Part shown: positions 1 through 9,094 of the stretch, in pieces
Numbering within the stretch: position 1 is the first letter of the stretch
Layout of the letters: each line of letters opens with the position of its first letter
Assembly: GCA_938028705.1 (NCBI GenBank)
Contig: CALIZI010000421.1
Span: 1 to 51,778 of the forward strand
DNA length: 51,778 bases
Direction of reading: 5' to 3'
DNA from: an uncultured Saprospiraceae bacterium
GTDB lineage: Bacteria; Bacteroidota; Bacteroidia; Chitinophagales; Saprospiraceae
Notes under the pieces: model-generated
Database searches by the model: none
Told to the model about the DNA's origin: nothing
The model's input: only the letters and a program-made list of their open reading frames with translations
Made by a program: the position numbers and the translations under genes

Positions 1-732
1 ATGGTCTTTAAATTTGTCGTACAGTTCATACACCAAACTCCCTAAGTCCTCAAAAAAAGCCACTTGTTCAGCTTTACTCAAGCTATGACGATGTTGCTGA
101 GGCTGCTTTTTAACAATCTCCTCCAACATTATACGTTGAGCCGAGGTGAGGTCTTGGATAGCTGTCTCCTCCAAACTCTTGTAAAATTTTATCAACACAC
201 CCAACACCAATTCAAGCCGACTATTCATGGCAATATTCGAATCTAAGAGCTTACTGTCCATGCGAACTTTATGACCTTTTACCTCATATTTCTTACATTG
301 TTTGCCTGTCAATTTGCGATAGCTCTGCTCTAATAAATCATCCCCCGTCTCGGCAGCATAAGCTTTCAGACGGGCTTTGAAATTATCCATAGTTGCTGTA
401 CAGGGAATCGAATCGCCCAAATTCAGCCCTAAAGCACAACGAACCAGCAAATTAAACTCGCACTGCTCAAACAAAACCTCATCTGTCCAGTTTTTGCCTT
501 CTTTGAGGATAAGCATACTGACCAGTAAATAGATAGGGGCATTGGGGCGACCACCCCCCGCATACAGTACCGAAAATATATTTTCATCTATCTCACGGGT
601 AACTTCATGGTAAAATTGGTGATGCCAACCTAAAGGATTACTTAAGCGGAGCCATTGACGGTCGTTTAATCGTTCCCGAATGACGCTGTCCAATAATGGA
701 GGGGAAACTGGTAATTCGCGTGCTAAAAACAT
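1..732 (-). CDS. IS1182-like transposase, N-terminal part (runs off the left edge)
   Basis: Reading leftward from an ATG at 732, the frame stays open for 244 codons to the edge of the window, so only the N-terminal half is present. The protein begins MFLARELPVS and contains the InsH/DUF772-type N-terminal region (NPLGWHHQFY, then AGGGRPNAPIYLLVSMLILK around residues 70-90), as in IS1182/IS5-group transposases. The DDE catalytic core would lie outside the window. The ATG is 87 bp inside the element's terminal inverted repeat, a normal position. Family assignment rests on motif recognition, not on a search. The right edge of the window carries what looks like the C-terminal end of a related copy. 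Confidence 0.8.
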   Translation of the reverse strand, partial: MFLARELPVSPPLLDSVIRERLNDRQWLRLSNPLGWHHQFYHEVTREIDENIFSVLYAGGGRPNAPIYLLVSMLILKEGKNWTDEVLFEQCEFNLLVRCALGLNLGDSIPCTATMDNFKARLKAYAAETGDDLLEQSYRKLTGKQCKKYEVKGHKVRMDSKLLDSNIAMNSRLELVLGVLIKFYKSLEETAIQDLTSAQRIMLEEIVKKQPQQHRHSLSKAEQVAFFEDLGSLVYELYDKFKDH

Positions 733-768
733 CGAAATCTCATTTAACGTATATAATAACACAAATAT

Positions 769-819
769 ACAAAAGATTATTCGGATATTTCAATGAACTT
801 ACTTTTTTAGGGAAGACTC
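769..819 (-). repeat. IS terminal inverted repeat (transposase 5' side)
   Basis: About 50 bp. Read on the minus strand it starts GAGTCTTCCCTAAAAAAG and includes TTGAAATATCCGAATAA. It matches 51640-51691 with only a few differences. Confidence 0.7.
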
Positions 820-1101
820 AGGGTTTATAAAGTAAATCAGGTAATTAGGTAATCAGTTGAACAAGTAATTAAGGTCGCATTGAAATATAGGCATTTTTAA
901 ATTAATTAAAATTATTTTATAATATTTTTTATTTTTAAAATGAATGATTTATGAATTTAATTTTTTAAATAATATGCTTATTTCAGCAAAGCCAATAAAA
1001 TATTTTAAAATAAAATAAAACAAATTATAAATTTAATTTATTAAAATAACAAATAATTCGATATTCGACAACTCGATACTCGATAACTCGCTACTCAAAA
1101 T

Positions 1102-2865
1102 ATGGAAATTACACAACTTATCAGAACGGAAGTATCAAAAGCGGTCAAGGCATTATACGATTATAGTGTTGACGAACCGGATGTTTTATTGAACCCTACA
1201 CGCAAAGAAATTGAGGGAGATTATACGGTAGTGGTTTTTCCATTTACTAAGGCGGCTAAGAAAGCTCCTCCTGTGATAGCTGAAGAATTGGGCAATTATC
1301 TGACAGAGCATGTGGAAGATATTTCGGGCTATACGACCATTAAAGGTTTTTTGAATCTGAATGTCAATGATGCGTATTGGTCAAAATTTTTATCGGATAT
1401 TGCCACACAGGAAAATTACGGTTATCATACTTCAAATGGCAGAAAGGTAGTCGTGGAGTTTTCTTCTCCGAATACGAATAAACCTTTACACTTAGGGCAT
1501 GTGCGTAATATCCTCTTGGGTTGGTCTATGAGTCGGATTTTTGAAGCATCGGGTTACGATACCAAGCGTGTACAAATTATCAATGATAGAGGTATTCATA
1601 TATGTAAAAGCATGGTGGCATGGCAAAAATTCGGTGAAGGAAGAACGCCCGAATCAATGAGCAGAAAAGGCGATCATCTGGTAGGCGAGTATTACGTTAT
1701 GTATAATAATGAGGAAAAAGAACAACGCGCAGCACTGGAAGCCGCAGACAATGGCGATGACGAACCCGCCATTTTGCAGGAAGCCCGCGAGCTACTCCTC
1801 AAATGGGAAGATAATGACTCCGATACCCGCGAATTGTGGAAAACAATGAACGGCTGGGTCTATACGGGTTTTGACGAGACGTATAAAAACTTGGGTGTGA
1901 ATTTTGATAAAATATACTATGAATCAGAGACTTATTTATTAGGAAAAGATACCATTGAAAAAGGATTAGAAAAAAATATTTTCTATAAAAAAGACGATGG
2001 TTCGGTATGGATTGATTTGGAGGATGCGAAACTTGACCACAAATTGGTCTTGCGTAGCGATGGTACTTCGGTGTATATCACACAAGATATTGGCACTGCC
2101 GAAGAACGCTACCGCGACTACGAAATGGAAAAATCTATATACGTAGTAGGCAACGAGCAGGACTATCATTTTAAGGTGCTTTTTGAGATTCTCAAACGAT
2201 TGGAAGAACCTTATGCGGAAGGTTTGTATCACCTTTCTTATGGTATGGTAGAGCTGCCCGAAGGTAAGATGAAATCGCGTGAAGGTACAGTAGTAGATGC
2301 CGACGATTTGATGACAGAAGTGGTGCAAGTAGCTAAGGAAGAATCATTGGAAAGAGGTGATGTCGGTAGTTTGTCGGAGGAGCGTCAGCAGGAAATTTGG
2401 CGAAGAATCGGTATGGCGGCACTCAAGTATCATATCATTCGGGTGACTCCGCGCAAGAAGATATTGTTTGACCCAAAAGAATCGGTGGATATACAAGGTC
2501 AATCCGGTCCTTTTGTGCAGTATGCTTATGTACGAACACACTCGGTGCTGAATAAAGCGGGTGAGTGGAACGCCGATATGACCAACTACACAACAGCACA
2601 GCCACAAGAAAAAGAACTGCTGATGTTGATACGCAAATACGGGGATGTGATTGCCGATGCAGCGAAAAATTATGACCCTTCGCTCGTCGCCAATTATGTG
2701 TATGACTTAGCCAAAAGTTTTAATAAGTTTTATCACGATATTCCTATACTCAAAGCAGAAAGTGAAGCCGCCAAAGGCTTCCGCCTTACACTGACACAAA
2801 CGGTGGGCAAGGTTCTGACTTCGGCGTTGGATTTGTTGGGTATCGAGGTGCCGGAGCGAATGTAG
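1102..2865 (+). CDS. argS: Arginyl-tRNA synthetase
   Basis: A 587-residue class I aminoacyl-tRNA synthetase that charges tRNA-Arg with arginine in the cytoplasm. Visible marks are an N-terminal Arg-tRNA-synthetase additional domain (about residues 1-90), the HIGH-type signature HLGH at 130-133 within SSPNTNKPLHLGHVRN, a KMSKS-like loop KMKSRE near 389-394, and the C-terminal DALR anticodon-binding region (FVQYAYVRTHS, then LVANYVYDLAKSFNKFYH). Length is normal for the family. The ATG at 1102 gives a complete N-terminal domain. A strong hairpin with a T-run follows at 2922. It appears to be a single-gene unit and is a housekeeping marker for a chromosomal location. Confidence 0.96.
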   Translation: MEITQLIRTEVSKAVKALYDYSVDEPDVLLNPTRKEIEGDYTVVVFPFTKAAKKAPPVIAEELGNYLTEHVEDISGYTTIKGFLNLNVNDAYWSKFLSDIATQENYGYHTSNGRKVVVEFSSPNTNKPLHLGHVRNILLGWSMSRIFEASGYDTKRVQIINDRGIHICKSMVAWQKFGEGRTPESMSRKGDHLVGEYYVMYNNEEKEQRAALEAADNGDDEPAILQEARELLLKWEDNDSDTRELWKTMNGWVYTGFDETYKNLGVNFDKIYYESETYLLGKDTIEKGLEKNIFYKKDDGSVWIDLEDAKLDHKLVLRSDGTSVYITQDIGTAEERYRDYEMEKSIYVVGNEQDYHFKVLFEILKRLEEPYAEGLYHLSYGMVELPEGKMKSREGTVVDADDLMTEVVQVAKEESLERGDVGSLSEERQQEIWRRIGMAALKYHIIRVTPRKKILFDPKESVDIQGQSGPFVQYAYVRTHSVLNKAGEWNADMTNYTTAQPQEKELLMLIRKYGDVIADAAKNYDPSLVANYVYDLAKSFNKFYHDIPILKAESEAAKGFRLTLTQTVGKVLTSALDLLGIEVPERM

Positions 2866-2921
2866 TGAAGCAAATTCCAAATTCCAACGCAATATCGCGT
2901 AAAAGTGTGTTTGTCTTTATT

Positions 2922-2970
2922 TAGGGTTTTCTGATTTTTTTATAAAAAATATCAGAAAACCCTATTTTTT
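2922..2970 (+). terminator. Intrinsic terminator after argS
   Basis: A 14-bp perfect stem (TAGGGTTTTCTGAT paired with ATCAGAAAACCCTA) around an AT-rich loop, followed by a run of seven T. It lies 57 bp after the argS stop. Confidence 0.8.
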
Positions 2971-3338
2971 TGAAAAAAAAAATTGTTCATATATTTTTTA
3001 TTAAAATTAATCGCATGAAAATTAATTAATTTTTATCTAAATTATGTTTAGTTTGTTGATTATTAGTTGTTAATAATGCATTTAATATTATTTTATATTT
3101 GTGGAGTTACTTAATCGTAAGTTTTTCGTCGTATAAAAATAATGGCTTGTTTAAACTCTTTTTCGTTTTTTTATGTAGATAAAGTCTTTATTTTCAAGGT
3201 TTAATAATGAAACTTTCTGAAAAATATTCCGTAATACATTCCGGTATAAATAAAATATTATTTTTACAAAAGAGATAGACCCCTCTGAAACCATCAAACA
3301 CTTAACGACATTCCCCTGTACTTAATAATAATCCAACA
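2971..3338. other. AT-rich gap before an orphan gene
   Basis: No gene seen. One plus-strand TATATTTG at 3094-3101 fits the Bacteroidota -7 element, but the nearest TTG (3067-3069) is 24 nt upstream, longer than the usual 19-21, so it is not called as a promoter. Confidence 0.4.
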
Positions 3339-3761
3339 ATGATAGCAAGAGGCACGAAAGAAAAACTGAGAAGACAACTCTTACGTGAAATCAACCGAAA
3401 AATCAGGATATTGGAGTTTAGAGTATTTACCAATGCACAAGCTGCACCAAAAACAGACCACGTATTTTTGACCGCTTCTAACGATAATTTTGATACCCTT
3501 TCGCAATTGGTATCAACCAGCAAACAGCAAGAAGAAATTAATCATATTATATGTGTGTCCAACCAACATATTCTCAAATTGAGGTTGATAAAAAGACTTT
3601 TGAATGTTCGCAATGTAATTTGTGTATTCAAATGTCTCGCCAATGATAAATATCAATATATCAGTCTTAATGAATTGAATGAATTATTGGGAAAAGGTAG
3701 TAAAATAAGTTGCGAAAAAGAACAACCGAAGGTATTGACTAAATACTCTATCACGACTTGA
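3339..3761 (+). CDS. Hypothetical basic protein, 140 aa
   Basis: Not recognised. A 140-residue soluble protein with no signal peptide or membrane segment. The N-terminus is rich in Arg and Lys (MIARGTKEKLRRQLLREINR), followed by mixed alpha/beta-looking sequence with VFLTAS and IICVSNQHILKLRLIKRLL. The ATG start has no upstream in-frame competitor. It stands alone between the argS terminator and a convergent receptor gene. Codon use looks like the neighbours, so I favour a real gene, but with no known family it could be spurious. Function unknown. Confidence 0.5.
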   Translation: MIARGTKEKLRRQLLREINRKIRILEFRVFTNAQAAPKTDHVFLTASNDNFDTLSQLVSTSKQQEEINHIICVSNQHILKLRLIKRLLNVRNVICVFKCLANDKYQYISLNELNELLGKGSKISCEKEQPKVLTKYSITT

Positions 3762-3942
3762 CTGGAAAATAAAAGACCCGACAACCACATTAGCTGCCGG
3801 GTATATGAAGAACATAGTTTTGCTCTTTAGTATCTTGAATAATGTTGTAATGCTTTAATGTTGTAATGCGATAATATTTAGTTCATTAATATATTTTTCA
3901 TCATTATCGCATTAAAGCATTTCATCATTATCGCATTACCAC

Positions 3943-6369
3943 CTAATTATCCGTCTTGATACGTTTATTTTCTTCTTCCAAACCTGTTTTGCGTTTGCGG
4001 CTTTTCACTTTTTCATTGCCAATCATATAGTTGAAATTGACTCTGAACCTGCGACTATCCCAGCCACCATTGGCATTCATATACAAATCGCCAAAGCGCG
4101 AAGTACCGCTCCATTGGTTGGTTCTGAATACATCAGTCAGTGAAATTTTCAGTTTACCTTTATTATCCAAAATCTTTTTCTGAACACCTATATCCATGCT
4201 ACCTATGGGGTCTGTTTTCATATTGCCTGCCCATACACTTGGCGAGGAGAACCAACCCGAAACCTCTAAAGAAATATCTTTGGGCAACTTAAAGGTCTGT
4301 TGCGAATAAGCATTAAAAGTCGTTGCACGTACATCAATAATTCTGCCACCTCCATAATCTGCCTGATTGTGTATGTGGAAGAGGGTCAGGCTCGTATAAT
4401 TGCTCCACCAATCTTTAATTGGTATCGGCGCAGCAATGTTGATGCTATAATGGTCTTGTACCGCAATGTTTTCCCAAGTGATATAACTCGCATTCAGATT
4501 ATTATTGTCAATATCTACTAAACGAGTAATGACATCATTTGTTCTGCTATAGCTCAAAGTAGTATTGAGCGAATAATTGAAGGAATGGCGCAATTGGAAT
4601 TGGTTGGTATATTCTGGTCTCAGCGAGACATTCCCTTTTTCATAAGTCAACTCGTCCAGTCTGCTTTCAAACGGATTCAAATCTTGGTACGAAGGTCGGT
4701 TAATTCTTCGACTATATGAGACATTGAAGCTGTTTTTTTCATTCATTTGCCACGACAAACCGCCCGAAGGGAAAAAATTAACATAATTATCTGTGTTCGT
4801 TTCACCTTCCCCAATATAGGGAGTCAAATCGCCTGTCCAATTCGTATGCTCTGTCCGCAAACCTGCATTGATACCTACTTTTTTGATTTGGGCAGAATAA
4901 TTGACGTAAGCCGCATTGACATTTTCTTTATATATAAATTGATTGCTTCGATATTTATCTAAATCGCGTATCCCATTATATACATTAAAAAAATCAAATA
5001 CATTATCCGTTATTACATAAGCTGTTTTGATACCTGCACCGATTTTGCCCTTAAAAGCAGGTTGTTCATAATCTACCTTGAAGGTATAAATATCAATATC
5101 CGTAGGTGCCAACATCGCATAATATGTTTGACTTTGCGTTATGGTTTCTGTCGGATCTTTGTAAGTATTAGGTTGGTCATCCTCCGTATCATTTCTAAAA
5201 ATACCATAATCGGCATCAATATTTATGGTACGTTCTTTTCCATTGTCAAACTGATAATTCAAATTAAAATTAGTGTTGTTGCGCCCTCCTTCGGTGGTAC
5301 TGTTGGCAATCAGGATGCTGTCAATTTCCGTATTACCCATCCTTGAAATAGGTGCGCGAGTATCACTTCTAAAATCGTAAGTATTCGTCGAACCATTTAC
5401 CAAAAAGCCTATCGTATTTTTTTTATTAACGAAAAAATCAGTACCCAGTTTGTAATTATGCCCCTGCCAGTGACTTGACATATCTGTTTGTGTATCAATT
5501 ATACTTCCATTTTGCTCTCTGTACAAATTCATAAAATTGACATTTTCGCCATTAAAATATCCATAATTTCCGAATACATTAAGCCGTTTATTGCGATAAT
5601 TGGCATTGACCGAGCCATTATACTGTCGCTTAATACCTTGCGAAAAACCGAGACTGATATTGGCATTGGAGCCGATATTACTGTCTTTTTTCAACTTGAT
5701 ATTGATGATGCCCGCATTGCCTTCTGCATCGTATTTGGCAGAGGGATTGGTAATGAGTTCGATGGCATCAATCTGATCGGCTTGTAGCGATTTGAGATAG
5801 TTTGCGAGGTCATCGCCACTCAAGGGACTTTCCTTTCCGTCAATATACACCCGCACACCACTTTTGCCGAGCAGGTTGATATTTTCGTTGTTGTCAATCA
5901 TCACACCGGGCGATTTTCGGAGCAGTTCCAAGACATTACCGCTACTCGAATTAATAGTTCCGGCTACATTGAAGACCATCTTATCTGCCTTCATTTCAAT
6001 CATAGGGCGTTGGGCGGTTACGGTGACTTCATCCAACTGTGTACCGGCTGCTTGTAATGTAATTTGAGGAACTTCGTAATTCGCTGAATTAAATTCAAAA
6101 ACATCCGAATAATAGTTCTCAAAACCAATGTAATTGACCATCAACCGATACGAGCCATGAGGAATCCTGACCATCTCAAATTCACCGTTTTCATTCGTGA
6201 TAGCTCCCTTGACCATACTGCTGTCGGTAGCCGTTTGTAAGATAACATTTGCATATAAAGCTGCTTGATTATCAGCGTCATATACCGTTCCGATGATTTT
6301 TCCTGTACTTTGTGCCTGCATTTGAATGGCGCATAGCAATGCCATTAAAAGCGTGTTTACTTTTAGCAT
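3943..6369 (-). CDS. TonB-dependent receptor-like outer-membrane protein
   Basis: An 808-residue outer-membrane beta-barrel protein. It has a signal peptide (MLKVNTLLMALLCAIQMQAQ), a carboxypeptidase-like regulatory domain (about residues 24-110, with GKIIGTVYDADNQAALYANV), a plug domain with LDEVTVTAQRP at about 113, then RKSPGVMIDNNENINLLGKSGVRVYIDGKES, and a long barrel rich in alternating aromatic residues. This is the architecture of the OMP_b-brl_3-type receptors common in Bacteroidota. No SusD partner adjoins it, so the substrate is unknown. Similar receptors often handle metals, siderophores or peptides, but nothing here decides that. The C-terminus is highly basic (KVKSRKRKTGLEEENKRIKTDN), unusual for a barrel that normally ends in an aromatic residue. 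Confidence 0.85.
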   Translation of the reverse strand: MLKVNTLLMALLCAIQMQAQSTGKIIGTVYDADNQAALYANVILQTATDSSMVKGAITNENGEFEMVRIPHGSYRLMVNYIGFENYYSDVFEFNSANYEVPQITLQAAGTQLDEVTVTAQRPMIEMKADKMVFNVAGTINSSSGNVLELLRKSPGVMIDNNENINLLGKSGVRVYIDGKESPLSGDDLANYLKSLQADQIDAIELITNPSAKYDAEGNAGIINIKLKKDSNIGSNANISLGFSQGIKRQYNGSVNANYRNKRLNVFGNYGYFNGENVNFMNLYREQNGSIIDTQTDMSSHWQGHNYKLGTDFFVNKKNTIGFLVNGSTNTYDFRSDTRAPISRMGNTEIDSILIANSTTEGGRNNTNFNLNYQFDNGKERTINIDADYGIFRNDTEDDQPNTYKDPTETITQSQTYYAMLAPTDIDIYTFKVDYEQPAFKGKIGAGIKTAYVITDNVFDFFNVYNGIRDLDKYRSNQFIYKENVNAAYVNYSAQIKKVGINAGLRTEHTNWTGDLTPYIGEGETNTDNYVNFFPSGGLSWQMNEKNSFNVSYSRRINRPSYQDLNPFESRLDELTYEKGNVSLRPEYTNQFQLRHSFNYSLNTTLSYSRTNDVITRLVDIDNNNLNASYITWENIAVQDHYSINIAAPIPIKDWWSNYTSLTLFHIHNQADYGGGRIIDVRATTFNAYSQQTFKLPKDISLEVSGWFSSPSVWAGNMKTDPIGSMDIGVQKKILDNKGKLKISLTDVFRTNQWSGTSRFGDLYMNANGGWDSRRFRVNFNYMIGNEKVKSRKRKTGLEEENKRIKTDN

Positions 6370-7302
6370 AGTTTTATAATATTTTTTAAGATAGTTAGAT
6401 GTTGGAAAGTTGTTAATCAGTTGATTAAGTGAATTAAATTTTTATATTATAATTATCTTTTTATTTTAAAATATTTTTATTAATAAATAATTTAATATTA
6501 TTAAAAAAATATTATTTTGTAAATAATTTAAAATTATAATATAAAAATAATGTAAGAAGTGTATTTAACCACACATTAATGCACCAATCAATTGATTCAA
6601 CATTAGCCAACAGGAAACGGGGGAGTTTCCAAAGTTAATGAATACCGCAAAGGTGTATATTCGTCACCGATTTGACCTATTTTTTTCGTCAAACATACAT
6701 TTTTCTTCGACGAAAAACATATTTTTTTATTATCACATTTTATTCATTATATAAGACGTAATGAGGTCGAAAACATAAAAGACAAGATTATTTTTAAAAG
6801 GTTGCAAATTTAGATTTTGGACAAAGGAAATTGGGAAATTAGGTAATCCCGATAACTATCGGAACTTTTTTACATTTTTACAAAAAATAATTAATTACAT
6901 GTTTTATTTTATTAATAAAATTTATTATCAATGAGTTATGGTTTTAAACCGAGTTAATTTCGCAGGAAAGTAGTTGACACTTTTTCTACTTCATTTTAAA
7001 ATAAAAACAATATTTAAACACTCCGTTTATTAAACTTCAAAGAGTTTAGTAAACGTATATAAAGCACTGATATTTAGTTAGTTACTAATTCCGGTAATAT
7101 GCTTCTCCGATAGCCGTCGGAGACTAAATTCTAAAAGTTTAGTAAACGGGTTACATCATTTTTATCTGTAATAAAATGTCAACCAATTTTCTAAACATGC
7201 CATTTATTTTCCTTATTTTGTGCTGTTTTTATCAAGTAGCGGATTGGCTAATTAAACCAAACCATAGACAAAATATTTGTTTCGTAATAATATATTAGAT
7301 AA
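6370..7302. other. Long AT-rich intergenic region with small hairpins
   Basis: No gene seen. Three hairpins stand out. TTTTTCGTC pairs with GACGAAAAA near 6682-6717. CGTTTATTAAACT (7024-7036) pairs with AGTTTAGTAAACG (7043-7055), and this arm recurs as AGTTTAGTAAACGG near 7136-7149. CTCCGA/TCGGAG lies at 7105-7122. A degenerate GGGAAATTAGGTAAT repeat lies near 6834. Confidence 0.45.
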
Positions 7303-7514
7303 CTTGACAATGTCATGTTTTAAAAATAAAAGTATGTTTGTGTTTAATATGGGATATTTTTTCCGAATTTGGGCTAAAACTCGTCAGACATTTAAACATT
7401 GCTGGAAAATATGACATCATCGGTGAATTTTGAAAATGTCTGACGAGTTTTAGCCCAAATTCAAGAGCAAAATACCAATTACATTAAATAAAAATCGAAC
7501 ATGACATTGTCAAG
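7303..7514. repeat. Nested-palindrome MITE-like element, copy 1
   Basis: A 212-bp unit bounded by 17-bp perfect inverted repeats (CTTGACAATGTCATGTT at 7303-7319 and its complement at 7498-7514). Inside is a second, 29-bp perfect inverted repeat (7365-7393 with 7434-7462) containing CTAAAACTCGTCAGACATTT. The core and parts of the flanks recur at 12964-13134 and 18953-19080. It has no coding capacity. Confidence 0.75.
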
Positions 7515-7558
7515 ATAACTCGCTACTCACCAACTCGTAACTCGCTAACTTAATTATT

Positions 7559-8179
7559 GTGCTATTAAATATCAATGCCGACAATCCGCAAATGCGTAAA
7601 ATTGACCAAGTGGTGGATAGCTTGAAGAATGGGGGAGTCATTATTTATCCGACAGATACGGTCTATGCTTTGGGCTGTGATATACAACACAAAAAAGCGA
7701 TAGAAAAAGTTTGTCAATTAAAAGGTATCAAACCGGAAAAGTCGAATCTGTCCATCATCTGTAAAAACCTCAGCCAACTTTCGGAATATACTGCTCAATT
7801 GGACAATCGCCTGTTTAAGACCATGCGAAAGGTATTGCCCGGACCTTATACTTTTATCTTGAAAGCCAATAGCAGCGTACCGAAATTATTTAAAAATAAT
7901 AAACGTACCATAGGTGTTCGTATTCCTGATAATAGGATTATACAAACAATAGTAGAGGAACTCGGTAATCCCATTCTCACCACCTCGCTCAAAACAGATG
8001 ATGACATCCTCGAATACCCGAATGACCCGATTGATATATACGATGATTATCAGAAAATCGTTGATATAGTGATTGACGGCGGCTTGGGCGGTATGACTCC
8101 TTCTACGGTGGTCAATTGCATAGGTGGCGAGCCAGAAGTGGTACGCGAGGGTGCAGGGGATGTGGATGTTTTTTTGTAG
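7559..8179 (+). CDS. Sua5/YciO/YrdC family protein (threonylcarbamoyl-AMP synthase-like)
   Basis: A 206-residue YrdC-fold protein. It has the family core KNGGVIIYPTDTVYALGCDI (residues 22-41), KPEKSNLSIICKNLSQLSEY and LPGPYTFILKA, with VGVRIP-like TIGVRIPDN. Family members make L-threonylcarbamoyladenylate from threonine, bicarbonate and ATP for tRNA t6A37 synthesis. The length, with no C-terminal Sua5 domain, fits the YrdC/YciO branch, so the YciO-type role, less well defined, is an alternative. The start is GTG at 7559 and no upstream ATG is in frame. The stop at 8177 is followed in the same frame by the next ORF. Confidence 0.85.
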   Translation: MLLNINADNPQMRKIDQVVDSLKNGGVIIYPTDTVYALGCDIQHKKAIEKVCQLKGIKPEKSNLSIICKNLSQLSEYTAQLDNRLFKTMRKVLPGPYTFILKANSSVPKLFKNNKRTIGVRIPDNRIIQTIVEELGNPILTTSLKTDDDILEYPNDPIDIYDDYQKIVDIVIDGGLGGMTPSTVVNCIGGEPEVVREGAGDVDVFL

Positions 8180-8209
8180 TTTTACATCGAAATTCAAAAA
8201 CTTTTTAGG

Positions 8210-8659
8210 TTGGAAAAACGTAATATATTTAGGTACGAGACATATCTGCAAGAAGTCAGGAAAATTCATGGTATTGAGTGTCCTGTGGAAGATGCGGAGC
8301 GTAGAAATATTGAAGCGTTCAGATGGGTGAATGAACCTATAACGGAGGAAAATTTCTTTCCAACGCGGGTATTGGATGAGTTGAAGAAAAAGAAAATACG
8401 AATATTCCCGAAAGGGCATAGATTAAATTGTATATATCATTCTTTGTCTCTTTTTATCAGCGAGGAAGATGCTAAAAAGAAGTTTAATAGTTTTTCCAAA
8501 ACTTCCAGAAAATCAATCGGATATACGCATCTTGCTCAAGGTGAAATTACAGAAAATGACGGTGAGTGTACTGATATTGATGATATGGGGCATTTTTCAT
8601 TTTTTGAATACGAAGATATAAGTCTCAAAGATAAATTTAAAATAATATCAACGTTATGA
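8210..8659 (+). CDS. Hypothetical protein, 149 aa
   Basis: Not recognised. The proposed start is TTG at 8210 (LEKRNIFRYETYLQEV). No ATG exists upstream in frame, because the frame is closed by the stop of the preceding gene at 8177. The protein is soluble and charged, with a lysine cluster (DELKKKKIRIFPKGHRLN) and an acidic C-terminal third (GECTDIDDMGHFSFFEYEDI). Its stop overlaps the start of the next gene (ATGA at 8656-8659), implying translational coupling to the two paralogues downstream. The three genes look like one functional unit. Function unknown. Confidence 0.6.
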   Translation: MEKRNIFRYETYLQEVRKIHGIECPVEDAERRNIEAFRWVNEPITEENFFPTRVLDELKKKKIRIFPKGHRLNCIYHSLSLFISEEDAKKKFNSFSKTSRKSIGYTHLAQGEITENDGECTDIDDMGHFSFFEYEDISLKDKFKIISTL

Positions 8660-9084
8660 TACAACAAGATGGCATTCAACTTCCTGAGTTTCCTTTCAAA
8701 GAACTCAAATTATTCCATCATATTCTTTTTCATGATGAACCGTTTTTATCGCATGTGCAAGATGAAGATAATGCAGATTATTTGGGATTATGGGTAGATA
8801 ACAACGAAGACGCTCACAGGTGGTTGGTTTTCAGAGTGCAGCCTATAGATTTGAAAGGTTATTTAGAAGGAAAAATTCCATTAAGAAATTTAGTGCTATC
8901 CACAAGCAATGACTTTATCTTTCTAACCGATATGGTTGACGGAAATTATGTGAATACTATAATGTTAAAGCCTACACATCTTGTTGCTGATTATATTCCC
9001 GAACCAGAGTTGTTTTACTTAATGAATATTCCAAAAAAATATACAGAATTTTTCAAGCAAACGCTTGCACCTGTGCCTGTCTAA
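8656..9084 (+). CDS. Hypothetical protein, tandem paralogue 1 (142 aa)
   Basis: A 142-residue soluble protein whose start overlaps the previous stop by four bases. It is clearly homologous to the next gene throughout. Shared blocks are GIQLPEFP/GIQLSEFP, ILFHD, LSHV, YRWLIF/HRWLVF, IDL..YL.GKIPL, and a shared C-terminus KKYTEFFKQTL.PV. The pattern reminds me of the DUF6575-type proteins, from memory only. No catalytic motif is visible. Tandem small paralogues coupled to a different upstream gene are typical of immunity or effector cassettes, but that is a guess. Confidence 0.65.
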   Translation: MIQQDGIQLPEFPFKELKLFHHILFHDEPFLSHVQDEDNADYLGLWVDNNEDAHRWLVFRVQPIDLKGYLEGKIPLRNLVLSTSNDFIFLTDMVDGNYVNTIMLKPTHLVADYIPEPELFYLMNIPKKYTEFFKQTLAPVPV

Positions 9085-9094
9085 ATTTTTTGTT

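Larger units (their letters stand above)
1..819 (-). mobile_element. IS1182-like insertion sequence, upstream end
   Basis: The transposase fragment plus its upstream region. The outer boundary is placed at about 819 because the minus-strand sequence from there inward (GAGTCTTCCCTAAAAAAG, continuing to about 769) is nearly identical over roughly 50 bp to the plus-strand sequence inward from 51640. These are the element's two terminal inverted repeats. The element continues beyond the left edge. Confidence 0.7.

Noticed and set aside
3776-3802. ACCCG/CGGGT stem after the 140-aa gene as terminator
   Set aside because: Only 5 bp and no T-run.
5488-5787. Open frames opposite the receptor gene (also many opposite susC, soeBC and soeA)
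   Set aside because: Antisense shadows of strongly coding regions, with no family features.
8124-8330. 68-aa frame overlapping the end of the Sua5-like gene
   Set aside because: Shadow overlapping two better supported genes.
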